NCBI GenBank assembly: GCA_964646495.1
Contig: CAZYEO010000009.1
Span: 1 to 28,739 of the forward strand
Direction: 5' to 3'
DNA: 28,739 nucleotides
Source: HGM05232 sp964646495
Lineage (GTDB): Bacteria; Bacteroidota; Bacteroidia; Bacteroidales; Muribaculaceae
In this document: positions 8,407 to 15,901 of the stretch, in pieces
How the letters are laid out: every line of letters begins with the position of its first letter
How positions within the stretch are numbered: position 1 is the stretch's first letter
Notes under the pieces: model-generated
Told to the model about the DNA's origin: nothing
Database searches by the model: none
Seen by the model: the letters and a program-made list of their open reading frames with translations, nothing else
Position numbers and translations under genes: made by a program

Positions 8407-9219
8407 ATGAAGACTAAAATTTTAGCAATATTATCGGCCTTATTTCTATTAGGAAGTTGTGGATCGACGAAGGAAATCGCATATATGCAACAAGCAGAAT
8501 CGTTGCCACAAGAGGTTTTGAATCAAACACGCGCCACACGAAATCCGGTTGTTATGCCTGGAGACCTTATTGATATTTTAGTATCAGGCATTAACATTGA
8601 AGCAGTAAGACCGTTCAACCGTTTAGATTTAATGTATCAAATGGCAGGAACATCCTATAACAATAATAATACTGCTAATGCAAATACTCCCACCTATTAT
8701 TTAGTGAGTGATGCAGGAGATATTGATTTTCCCGTGCTTGGTAAATTGCATGTAGGCGGAATGAATAAGTCGCAGATAGAGCAATTATTAATATCAGAAT
8801 TATATCCAAAATATCTTAAAGAGCGTCCTACAATCGATATTCGTTTCAAGAACTTTAAAGTATCTGTAATCGGTGAAGTGAAAAACCCCGGTGTTTATAC
8901 TGCTGTAAATGAACGTATAAATGTACTTGAAGCAATAGCAATGTCGGGCGATTTGAATATCACCGGAGTGCGTGAAAATGTGATGCTTGTGCGTACAAAT
9001 GCCGACGGCACAAGGGTTGTAGAGCGTCTTAATCTAAATGACAAGAATCTGATATTATCTCCATATTACGATTTGCAACAGAACGATGTGATATATGTAC
9101 AGCCAAATGCCTCAAGGGCGCGCCAATCTTGGGCTATCCCTCCGGCAGTGTCTTTGACTTTGAGCTCGGTAGGTACATTAATATCAATTGCAACATTGAT
9201 TATTACAATAGCAAAATAA
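8407..9219 (+). CDS. Wza/BexD-type polysaccharide export lipoprotein
   Basis: An outer-membrane-associated export protein of the Poly_export family, expected to help secrete capsular or exopolysaccharide. The N-terminus is a lipoprotein signal, with hydrophobic residues 5-15 and a lipobox ending at Cys18 (LGSC). The Poly_export domain begins around VVMPGDLIDI (about residue 48). An SLBB domain follows, with VIGEVKNPGVY near residue 155. A hydrophobic C-terminal helix (about 245-268) ends in Lys, as in Wza-type proteins. At 270 residues it has fewer SLBB repeats than E. coli Wza, like other Bacteroidetes homologues. Usually a Wzc-type tyrosine kinase follows; here the gene stands alone with its own promoter and terminator. 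Confidence 0.9.
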   Translation: MKTKILAILSALFLLGSCGSTKEIAYMQQAESLPQEVLNQTRATRNPVVMPGDLIDILVSGINIEAVRPFNRLDLMYQMAGTSYNNNNTANANTPTYYLVSDAGDIDFPVLGKLHVGGMNKSQIEQLLISELYPKYLKERPTIDIRFKNFKVSVIGEVKNPGVYTAVNERINVLEAIAMSGDLNITGVRENVMLVRTNADGTRVVERLNLNDKNLILSPYYDLQQNDVIYVQPNASRARQSWAIPPAVSLTLSSVGTLISIATLIITIAK

Positions 9220-9243
9220 ATCTATCCTATCAAATAACTAAGA

Positions 9244-9283
9244 AGGGAACGAGTCATATACCTGTTGGCTCGTTCTCTTTTTT
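9244..9283 (+). terminator. Rho-independent terminator after the export gene
   Basis: AGGGAACGAG (9244-9253) pairs with CTCGTTCTCT (9269-9278) over 10 bp with one G-U pair and a 15-base loop. It is followed directly by T6. It lies 25 bp beyond the stop and closes the gene as a single-gene transcript. Confidence 0.88.
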
Positions 9284-9382
9284 ATTTATAATATTGCTGT
9301 GGATGCAGGTTTAATGATTCCCATATTTCTATGTGCCGTGATACTATATAATGAACATGATTAAAAAGAAAAATGTTATTTG

Positions 9383-9415
9383 AATGATGCGAATCATTAT
9401 TATGACAAAATGTCA
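9383..9415. promoter_or_regulatory. Inverted repeats upstream of groES, possible operator
   Basis: AATGAT-GCGA-ATCATT (9383-9398) is a perfect short hairpin sequence. TGACA-AAA-TGTCA (9403-9415) is a perfect 13-bp inverted repeat ending 11 bp before the TTTGGCA element. They are outside any coding sequence. There is no CIRCE element (TTAGCACTC-N9-GAGTGCTAA), so HrcA-type control is not indicated. Confidence 0.4.
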
Positions 9416-9425
9416 AAAAATAATA

Positions 9426-9443
9426 TTTGGCACGTTATGTGTA
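9426..9443 (+). promoter_or_regulatory. Candidate groESL promoter, sigma-54-like
   Basis: TTTGGCACG-TTAT-GTGTA contains a perfect sigma-54 -24 block (TTGGCACG) and the correct N4 spacing. The -12 block is GTGTA rather than TTGCA. groES starts at 9519, giving a leader of roughly 65 bases. That leader contains a further inverted repeat, GCAC-ATAAAAA-GTGC (9458-9472). The element resembles the one before grpE (1181). Assignment to a sigma factor is inference. Confidence 0.4.
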
Positions 9444-9518
9444 AATTAAAAAATGACGCACATAAAAAGTGCATCGACAATAATAAACTTACAAACCAAT
9501 TAAATTAGTTATAGAATT

Positions 9519-9791
9519 ATGAATATCAAACCATTATCAGACAGGGTTCTAATCGAGCCTGCCGCAGCAGAAGAAGTGACGATAGGAGGAATAATCATTC
9601 CCGATTCAGCTAAAGAAAAACCGTTGAAAGGCAAAGTAATAGCTACCGGAAATGGAACTAAAGATGAAGAAATGGTAGTGAATGTTGGCGACGAAGTACT
9701 CTATGGCAAATATGCCGGTACTGAGTTAGAATTTGATGGAAAGAAATATTTAATGATGCGTCAATCTGACATTTTGGCAATTATTGCATAA
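9519..9791 (+). CDS. groES: GroES co-chaperonin
   Basis: The 10-kDa heptameric lid of the GroEL folding chamber. Hallmarks are the N-terminal NIKPLSDRVLIEP, the mobile loop containing the hydrophobic triplet III within GGIIIPDSAKEKP (about residues 24-36), and the DEVLYGKYAGTE segment. The C-terminus is ILAIIA. At 90 residues it is slightly shorter than E. coli GroES (97) but normal for Bacteroidetes. It precedes groEL by 47 bp on the same strand in the conserved two-gene operon. Confidence 0.98.
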   Translation: MNIKPLSDRVLIEPAAAEEVTIGGIIIPDSAKEKPLKGKVIATGNGTKDEEMVVNVGDEVLYGKYAGTELEFDGKKYLMMRQSDILAIIA

Positions 9792-9838
9792 TAAACGCGA
9801 AATATAAATAATTCAGAAACAATAAAAATATTTGGATC

Positions 9839-11476
9839 ATGGCAAAAGAAATTAAATTCGATATTAAAGCACGCGAAGAATTGAAAAAAGGTGTTGATTC
9901 ATTGGCTGACGCTGTAAAAGTGACTCTCGGCCCAAAAGGTCGCAATGTAATCATTGAAAAGAAATTCGGTGCTCCTCATATTACAAAAGATGGTGTAACT
10001 GTGGCTCGCGAAGTGGAACTTGAAGATCCATTTCAAAATATGGGCGCTCAACTTGTAAAAGAAGTTGCATCAAAGACTGGTGATGATGCCGGTGACGGAA
10101 CAACTACAGCTACTGTACTTGCTCAATCTATAGTGAACACAGGATTGAAAAACGTCGCAGCAGGTGCAAATCCAATGGATTTGAAACGCGGTATCGATAA
10201 GGCTGTAGCTAAGGTTATCGAAGGAATTAAAGCGCAATCGCAAGAAGTAGGGGATGACCTTGATAAAATTGAGAATGTAGCTCGCATTTCGGCTAATAAT
10301 GATTCTGAAATCGGACAACTTATTGCCGAAGCAATGCGCAAAGTTAAAAAAGAGGGTGTTATCACTGTAGAAGAAGCCAAAGGTACAGATACACGTGTAG
10401 AAGTGGTTGAAGGTATGCAATTCGATCGTGGATATATCTCTCCTTATTTTGTAACCAATACCGAAAAAATGTCATGCGATATGGATAATCCATATATCCT
10501 TATCTATGATAAGAAAATTTCTGTGTTGAAGGATATGCTCCCCATTTTGGAACAAACTGCTCAGAGCGGACGTCCATTATTGATTATTGCTGAGGATGTT
10601 GATAGCGAAGCATTGGCTACATTGGTAGTGAATCGCTTGCGCGGATCATTGAAAATATGTGCAGTAAAAGCTCCTGGTTTTGGTGATCGCAGAAAAGAAA
10701 TGCTCGAAGATATTGCAATACTTACTGGTGGAATTGTAATTTCAGAAGAAAAGGGATTAAAGCTCGAAGGTGCTACAATGGAGATGCTTGGTACTGCTGA
10801 AAAGGTTACTGTAAACAAGGAATCTACCACTATCGTAAATGGCGCAGGCAATAAGGATCTTATCGCTGACCGCGTAGCTCAAATTAAAGCTCAAATTGAA
10901 ACAACCAAGAGCGATTACGATCGTGAAAAATTACAGGAACGTCTTGCTAAGTTGGCAGGTGGTGTTGCTGTCCTTTATATTGGTGCTCCATCTGAAGTAG
11001 AGATGAAAGAGAAGAAAGACCGTGTAGATGATGCTTTAAGCGCAACTCGTGCTGCTGTTGCCGAAGGAATCGTTCCCGGTGGAGGTGTAGCATATATTCG
11101 CTGTGTTGATTCTCTTACAGATATGAAGGGTGAAAATGAAGATGAAACTACAGGTATCGAAATAATCAAACGTGCTATCGAAGAGCCTCTTCGTCAGATT
11201 GTTGATAATGCAGGTCTTGAAGGAGCAGTAGTTGTTCAAAAAGTAAAAGATGGTAAAGGTGATTATGGATATAATGCACGCACAGGCGTTTACGAAAATT
11301 TCTTTGCAACAGGTGTAATAGACCCTGCAAAAGTAACTCGTGTAGCTCTTGAAAATGCAGCATCAATAGCCGGAATGTTCCTTACTACCGAATGTGTTAT
11401 AGCTGAAAAGAAAGAAGATAATCCTGCACCTGCAATGCCTGCCGGTGGTATGGGTGGAATGGGTGGCATGATGTAA
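9839..11476 (+). CDS. groEL: GroEL chaperonin (Hsp60)
   Basis: The 60-kDa tetradecameric ATP-dependent folding chaperonin. The nucleotide-binding loop DGTTT is at residues 86-90, preceded by LGPKGRNV (30-37) and ITKDGVTVA (48-56). The apical domain carries the expected GFGDRRKEML segment, and the second equatorial part has EGIVPGGGVAY. The C-terminus ends in the GGM-repeat tail (GGMGGMGGMM). Length 545 is typical. It follows groES by 47 bp and ends in a strong terminator at 11498-11532. No abnormal residues are seen. Confidence 0.99.
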   Translation: MAKEIKFDIKAREELKKGVDSLADAVKVTLGPKGRNVIIEKKFGAPHITKDGVTVAREVELEDPFQNMGAQLVKEVASKTGDDAGDGTTTATVLAQSIVNTGLKNVAAGANPMDLKRGIDKAVAKVIEGIKAQSQEVGDDLDKIENVARISANNDSEIGQLIAEAMRKVKKEGVITVEEAKGTDTRVEVVEGMQFDRGYISPYFVTNTEKMSCDMDNPYILIYDKKISVLKDMLPILEQTAQSGRPLLIIAEDVDSEALATLVVNRLRGSLKICAVKAPGFGDRRKEMLEDIAILTGGIVISEEKGLKLEGATMEMLGTAEKVTVNKESTTIVNGAGNKDLIADRVAQIKAQIETTKSDYDREKLQERLAKLAGGVAVLYIGAPSEVEMKEKKDRVDDALSATRAAVAEGIVPGGGVAYIRCVDSLTDMKGENEDETTGIEIIKRAIEEPLRQIVDNAGLEGAVVVQKVKDGKGDYGYNARTGVYENFFATGVIDPAKVTRVALENAASIAGMFLTTECVIAEKKEDNPAPAMPAGGMGGMGGMM

Positions 11477-11497
11477 TGCAACCATTTTAATAGCAAC

Positions 11498-11532
11498 AAA
11501 AAATCACTGCTCTATGGGCAGTGATTTTTTTT
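11498..11532. terminator. Bidirectional terminator between groEL and nfnB
   Basis: AAAAAATCACTGC (11498-11510) pairs with GCAGTGATTTTTT (11518-11530) around a 7-base loop. T8 follows on the plus strand and the A-run provides a T-run on the minus strand. It lies 22 bp after groEL and 40 bp past the end of the convergent nfnB, so it can serve both. Confidence 0.92.
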
Positions 11533-11571
11533 GTCTCAGTATTTGTGTACTGATTATGCAATTTGGCTGTA

Positions 11572-13029
11572 TTATTGTTTTTGGAGTTCATTATCCATGT
11601 GTGCGGCAGCGTTTCTACCATCACCCATAGCCAGAATTACAGTTGCTCCGCCACGTACGATATCGCCACCGGCAAAAATATCGGGCAGGGCAGATTGCAT
11701 AGTTTCCTCATTCACTACAATCGTGCCACGTCTACTTACTTCTAATCCCTTAATACTATTTGGCACAAGTGGATTGGGTGATACACCAACGCTCACAATT
11801 ACTAAATCTACGGGTATATCTACTATATCACCTTCGATAGCAATCGGACTGCGACGCCCCGATTCATCGGGCTCTCCAAGCTCCATGCGCTGAACTTTCA
11901 TCGATTTTACTCGTCCGGTTTCATCGCCGGTATATTCTATAGGGTTGTGGAGAGTCAGAAATTCTACTCCCTCCTCTTTAGCATGCTTCACTTCTTCAAG
12001 TCGGGCAGGCATTTCCTCCTCAGAACGGCGATATACGATCATTGCTCGTTCGGCACCCATGCGCTTTGCAGTACGCACAGAGTCCATTGCTGTATTTCCG
12101 CCACCAATGATGGCTATATTCTTTCCATTGAGTACAGGGGTATCGTAATCGGAGCATCCTGCACCCATTAGGTTGATACGTGTGAGGTACTCATTGCTCG
12201 ACATTACACCGTTGAGGTTTTCACCCGGAATATTCATAAATCGTGGAAGTCCCGCTCCTGATCCGATAAAAATACCCTTGAATCCCATTTCATGAAGATC
12301 TTCATAAGATAAAGTTTTACCGATGATACAATCTTTAATAAAATTGACTCCTATTTTGCGTAATCCGTCTATTTCCACATCTACCACAGCATTTGGCAAG
12401 CGAAATTCAGGAATACCATATTTTAATACCCCTCCGATTTCATGAAGAGCTTCAAAAACTGTGACTTCATAACCTTTTTTAGCCATGTCGCCCGCAAATG
12501 ATAATCCTGCCGGACCACTTCCTACTACAGCTATCTTGATGCCGTTGCTCTGAGGAACCTCCGGATTGCTTACATGTCCGCTTAATCTCTCGTAGTCGGC
12601 AGCAAAACGTTCTAGATATCCAATCGCCACAGCTTCTTTCTTCATTTTTAGGTGGATACAATGGCTTTCGCACTGTTTCTCCTGTGGGCATACGCGTCCG
12701 CAAACAGCAGGTAATGCGCTGGTTTCCTTTAAGGTCTTGGCAGCTTCAAGGATGTCACCACGTTCAATGTTTTTGATAAACTTTGGAATATTTATGCTCA
12801 CCGGGCATCCGGTTACACATTGAGGATCGGGGCAATCAAGACAACGAGTAGCTTCCGCCTGTGCCATTTCGGCAGTTAGTCCCTGATTTACCTCCTCCAT
12901 GCGGTGTGCCACGCGATATGCAGCATCCAATTCAGGCATTTTCACTCTTGATTTCGCAGTGCGCTCTTTTGCACTCATGCTTTTTCTAAGATCTTCGCGC
13001 CATTTATCGTTACGAGATATATTATCCAT
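11572..13029 (-). CDS. nfnB: NfnB-type large subunit of NADH-dependent ferredoxin:NADP+ oxidoreductase (GltD-like)
   Basis: A GltD-family flavoprotein that, paired with the adjacent NfnA-like protein, is expected to couple ferredoxin and NADH oxidation to NADP+ reduction by flavin-based electron bifurcation. The N-terminus has two cysteine groups for [4Fe-4S] clusters: Cys63, 66, 71, 75 and Cys110, 114, 120, 124. An FAD-binding GSGPAGLSFAG follows (170-180), then the NADP-binding IIGGGNTAMD and the C-terminal FAD motif FAGGDIVRGGATVI. At 485 residues it matches NfnB or SudA. Databases often label it glutamate synthase small subunit. No gltB large subunit is adjacent, whereas nfnA lies 23 bp upstream, which favours Nfn. 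Confidence 0.87.
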   Translation of the reverse strand: MDNISRNDKWREDLRKSMSAKERTAKSRVKMPELDAAYRVAHRMEEVNQGLTAEMAQAEATRCLDCPDPQCVTGCPVSINIPKFIKNIERGDILEAAKTLKETSALPAVCGRVCPQEKQCESHCIHLKMKKEAVAIGYLERFAADYERLSGHVSNPEVPQSNGIKIAVVGSGPAGLSFAGDMAKKGYEVTVFEALHEIGGVLKYGIPEFRLPNAVVDVEIDGLRKIGVNFIKDCIIGKTLSYEDLHEMGFKGIFIGSGAGLPRFMNIPGENLNGVMSSNEYLTRINLMGAGCSDYDTPVLNGKNIAIIGGGNTAMDSVRTAKRMGAERAMIVYRRSEEEMPARLEEVKHAKEEGVEFLTLHNPIEYTGDETGRVKSMKVQRMELGEPDESGRRSPIAIEGDIVDIPVDLVIVSVGVSPNPLVPNSIKGLEVSRRGTIVVNEETMQSALPDIFAGGDIVRGGATVILAMGDGRNAAAHMDNELQKQ

Positions 13030-13052
13030 TTTCTTATCTACAATTTTTGTTA

Positions 13053-13832
13053 TTAATAAGCTTTGAGGCGCATGAGTAACTCATCAAAATTTACCTCGTG
13101 AGCATCAAATTCCGGTCCATCAATACATACAAATTTGGTCTTTCCTCCCACAGTTACTCGGCATGCGCCGCACATTCCTGTTCCATCCACCATCACAGCA
13201 TTGAGCGAGCACATAGTGGGTAGGTCGTATTTCTTAGTGAGAAGAGCTACGAATTTCATCATTATTGCCGGACCGATGGTAACTACGAGATCAACTTTTT
13301 CACGCAAAATTATCTCTTCCACTCCATTTGTCACAAGACCCTTTTTCCCATAACTTCCGTCATCGGTCATTATTATCACTTCATCCGAATACTCGCGTAT
13401 CTGGTCTTCGAGAATTATAAGATCTTTTGTACGCCCTGCCAATACGCTCACTACACGGTTGCCGGCTTGCTTCATTGCCTTTACTATAGGCAATAGAGGT
13501 GCAACACCCACGCCACCGCCACAGCACACCACAGTACCTACTTTCTCAATATGAGTAGCTTGCCCTAACGGACCTACTACATCAGCCAGATAGTCACCAG
13601 GATTGAGGGCGCATATCTTTTCGGTAGATACTCCTACTGTTTGAATTACTAATGTTATAGTACCAGCAATAGGGTCTGCATCTGCAATGGTCAATGGAAT
13701 GCGTTCACCTTTCTCACAAGCACGAACTATAACAAAGTGTCCAGCTCTACGTGATTTTGCAATCATTGGAGCTTCTACTACGAGCTTTGCTACTTTTGAT
13801 GAAAAGTAGTCTTTGCTCAAAATTTTATTCAT
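13053..13832 (-). CDS. nfnA: NfnA-type small subunit, FAD/NAD-binding [2Fe-2S] protein
   Basis: The partner of the downstream GltD-like subunit. It belongs to the PyrK/ferredoxin-NADP reductase-like group often named sulfide/dihydroorotate dehydrogenase-like protein. The FAD-binding RIPLTIAD lies at residues 44-51. The nucleotide-binding glycine motif CCGGGVGVAPLLP lies at 103-115. A C-terminal [2Fe-2S] site comprises DGTGMCGACRV (Cys221, Cys224) and Cys236, with Cys208 nearby. At 259 residues it is slightly shorter than characterised NfnA proteins. It probably binds NAD(H) and holds the bifurcating partner's FAD and cluster. SudB (sulfide dehydrogenase) is the same family and cannot be excluded by sequence alone. 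Confidence 0.85.
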   Translation of the reverse strand: MNKILSKDYFSSKVAKLVVEAPMIAKSRRAGHFVIVRACEKGERIPLTIADADPIAGTITLVIQTVGVSTEKICALNPGDYLADVVGPLGQATHIEKVGTVVCCGGGVGVAPLLPIVKAMKQAGNRVVSVLAGRTKDLIILEDQIREYSDEVIIMTDDGSYGKKGLVTNGVEEIILREKVDLVVTIGPAIMMKFVALLTKKYDLPTMCSLNAVMVDGTGMCGACRVTVGGKTKFVCIDGPEFDAHEVNFDELLMRLKAY

Positions 13833-13860
13833 AATGTCGGTATTTTCAAATAATATGTTA

Positions 13861-13868
13861 CAAATTTA
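13861..13868 (-). promoter_or_regulatory. Candidate -7 box for nfnAB
   Basis: The minus strand reads TAAATTTG, an exact TAnnTTTG, about 28 bases before the nfnA ATG. No good -33 TTTG is seen at the right distance. Confidence 0.4.
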
Positions 13869-13962
13869 TGAATTATCTTTTGTAAATATGAATTTGAACT
13901 CGAAAAAGTTAACACTATTGAAGTGCATAATTCAAAAAGTCAATGATTGACTATATTAAAAA

Positions 13963-13994
13963 GCAGGAATGAAAATCGAATTTTTCATTCCTGC
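13963..13994 (-). terminator. Terminator after the GH13 gene
   Basis: A 13-bp perfect stem (GCAGGAATGAAAA at 13963-13975 with 13982-13994) has a 6-base loop. Read on the minus strand it is followed by TTTTT. It lies 35 bp past the GH13 stop codon. Confidence 0.88.
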
Positions 13995-14028
13995 GAATAT
14001 TTTAAAGCTATATATGCGTGGGGGAATA

Positions 14029-15876
14029 TTATTCCAGAATATATAGAGCTCGAGCCGGGAAGGTCATTTGGGGTTCTATCGTGATTTTTGATCCCGTCAA
14101 TACATCTGTCAATTGAGTTCCGGCAGGCATAATTTCAGCATAAAGTTTGGTGTCGATTGATATTGGGTGATCATTTCCGTTCATCATCACTACTACACGT
14201 TTCCCATTATAACTACGTTCGTACACATACATACCGTTCTCAGGCATGAAATGTTTTAGTTTTCCCTTTGATATAACTTCGTTCCCACGTCGCCAATTGG
14301 CAAGTTTACTCATGAAGTTCCATGCTTCATTTTGCATAGGTGTACGCCCTTGATAGGTAAACTCGGAGATGGAATCTCCGGGGAACGAGCCTTTCACATC
14401 TTTGCGTATGTTGCCATCGGTGATTTGTTTCGTGCCGTTCATCAGCAATTCTGTCCCGTAATATATCTGAGGAATACCTCGAGTAGTAAGCAAAAATGCA
14501 AATGCCTGTTTCCAAGACCCTAAATCTTTAGGTTCGGAAGTGAGAAAACGATCGCTGTCGTGATTGTCAAGAAAAGTAAGAACATTCATAGGGTTTTCAT
14601 AGAGATAATCCAATGACATGCGGTTGTAGATATCGTTGAGCCCGGTATTTCCTGATGTATTATTGTTGAACGCTTTACCGGCAATAATCATTGTAGGGAA
14701 ATCCATAACAACAGGCAGATTAGAATTTTCGGTTTTGTTTAAGCGACTACCTTTTTGCCAATAAGCAGTGCCAGAAACATCGCCATACCAACATTCTCCC
14801 ACAACATTAAATCCGGGATATTCTTTTTCAACAGCTGCAAGCCATTCAGCCATTTTATTGAGATCTGCATAGGGGTGAGTGTCCATGCGTATTCCATCAA
14901 TTCCAGAATTTTCTATCCACCATATTGAATTTTGGATAAGATATTTAAGAAGATAAGGATTTTTTTGATTCAAATCCGGCATTTGTGGCACGAACCATCC
15001 GTTTACAGAGCGATCCAAATCGTAATCGCTGGTATAGGGATCATTTACTGTCGATAGACGGAAATTTGTCAATACATCACCTTTCGGGTGATTATACCAA
15101 TCCTTTGAAGGCATATCCTTCATCCAAGGATGATCCGACCCGCTATGATTGAAAATCATATCCATTACTACCTTTAGTCCTCGTTTGTGAGCTTCAGCAA
15201 TCAATTCCGTGTATTCGTCATTAGATCCAAAACGTGGATCTACACGATAATAATCGGTAGTGGCGTATCCATGATATGAACCACCCGGCATATCATTTTC
15301 TAATACCGGAGTAAGCCATATTGCTGTAACTCCGAGGCTGTCGATATATCCTAAATGATTCTGAATCCCTTTCAAGTCTCCGCCGTGGCGTCCGTTGGGA
15401 TCATTACGATTTATTTTTACAGGGTTGCGAAGATCTGCAAAATTGTCATTCTGAATATTCCCATTTGCAAATCGGTCGGGCATGATTAGATATAATAAAT
15501 CACTTGAATTGAAAGTATTTACTTTCCATGAATTATCCTTTCGTTTTTTAAGCTCGTAGGATGTTTTTACTGTTTTCTTGCCTGCCTTAAATGCGATTTC
15601 AAATTTACCCGGTTTAGTATCGGGATTTACATTCAGATAAATAATTTGATAGTTAGGGCTATCAAGTCGTACCACGCTGTCTATGGCTACTCCCGGATAT
15701 GAAAGAGAGGGTATAGCATCTCTGATAGCCGGATAATTGACCATAAGTTGCAATTGGGTATTGTTCATTCCTGTCCACCAATATGGTGGCTCGATTTTAG
15801 GTGTTGATGCAGGCTTTGCAATTGCAGAAAGGCAAGTCATCAACAATAGCGATACAAATAGTGATTTTAATTTCAT
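14029..15876 (-). CDS. Exported GH13 alpha-amylase-family enzyme (neopullulanase/cyclomaltodextrinase type)
   Basis: A secreted, probably periplasmic, alpha-glucan hydrolase resembling SusA-type neopullulanases. A type I signal peptide is clear (cleavage likely after AIA20). An N-terminal beta-sandwich domain (about 25-115) precedes the barrel, which starts at IMPDRFANG. All four GH13 regions are present: DMIFNH (239-244), GIRMD with nucleophile Asp332, GEC with acid/base Glu361, and DNHD with transition-state Asp440. A C-terminal beta domain completes 615 residues. It lies 25 bp after the six-hairpin glycosidase lipoprotein, and both probably degrade starch, glycogen or maltooligosaccharides. 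No susC/susD or regulator is nearby. Confidence 0.9.
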   Translation of the reverse strand: MKLKSLFVSLLLMTCLSAIAKPASTPKIEPPYWWTGMNNTQLQLMVNYPAIRDAIPSLSYPGVAIDSVVRLDSPNYQIIYLNVNPDTKPGKFEIAFKAGKKTVKTSYELKKRKDNSWKVNTFNSSDLLYLIMPDRFANGNIQNDNFADLRNPVKINRNDPNGRHGGDLKGIQNHLGYIDSLGVTAIWLTPVLENDMPGGSYHGYATTDYYRVDPRFGSNDEYTELIAEAHKRGLKVVMDMIFNHSGSDHPWMKDMPSKDWYNHPKGDVLTNFRLSTVNDPYTSDYDLDRSVNGWFVPQMPDLNQKNPYLLKYLIQNSIWWIENSGIDGIRMDTHPYADLNKMAEWLAAVEKEYPGFNVVGECWYGDVSGTAYWQKGSRLNKTENSNLPVVMDFPTMIIAGKAFNNNTSGNTGLNDIYNRMSLDYLYENPMNVLTFLDNHDSDRFLTSEPKDLGSWKQAFAFLLTTRGIPQIYYGTELLMNGTKQITDGNIRKDVKGSFPGDSISEFTYQGRTPMQNEAWNFMSKLANWRRGNEVISKGKLKHFMPENGMYVYERSYNGKRVVVMMNGNDHPISIDTKLYAEIMPAGTQLTDVLTGSKITIEPQMTFPARALYILE

Positions 15877-15901
15877 CTTAGGTTAATTTAATAGGTTGTG
15901 T

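Noticed and set aside
9447..9480. Possible CIRCE/HrcA operator in the groES leader (GCAC-ATAAAAA-GTGC)
   Set aside because: Only four bases per arm match and the sequence does not fit TTAGCACTC-N9-GAGTGCTAA.
10070..10420. Long antisense frames within groEL, and likewise within grpE, recG and gmd
   Set aside because: They are low-complexity reverse-frame shadows of strongly conserved genes, with no start context or family resemblance.
11572..13029. Glutamate synthase small subunit
   Set aside because: No large subunit is adjacent, and the neighbouring NfnA-like gene plus the two cysteine groups fit NfnB better.
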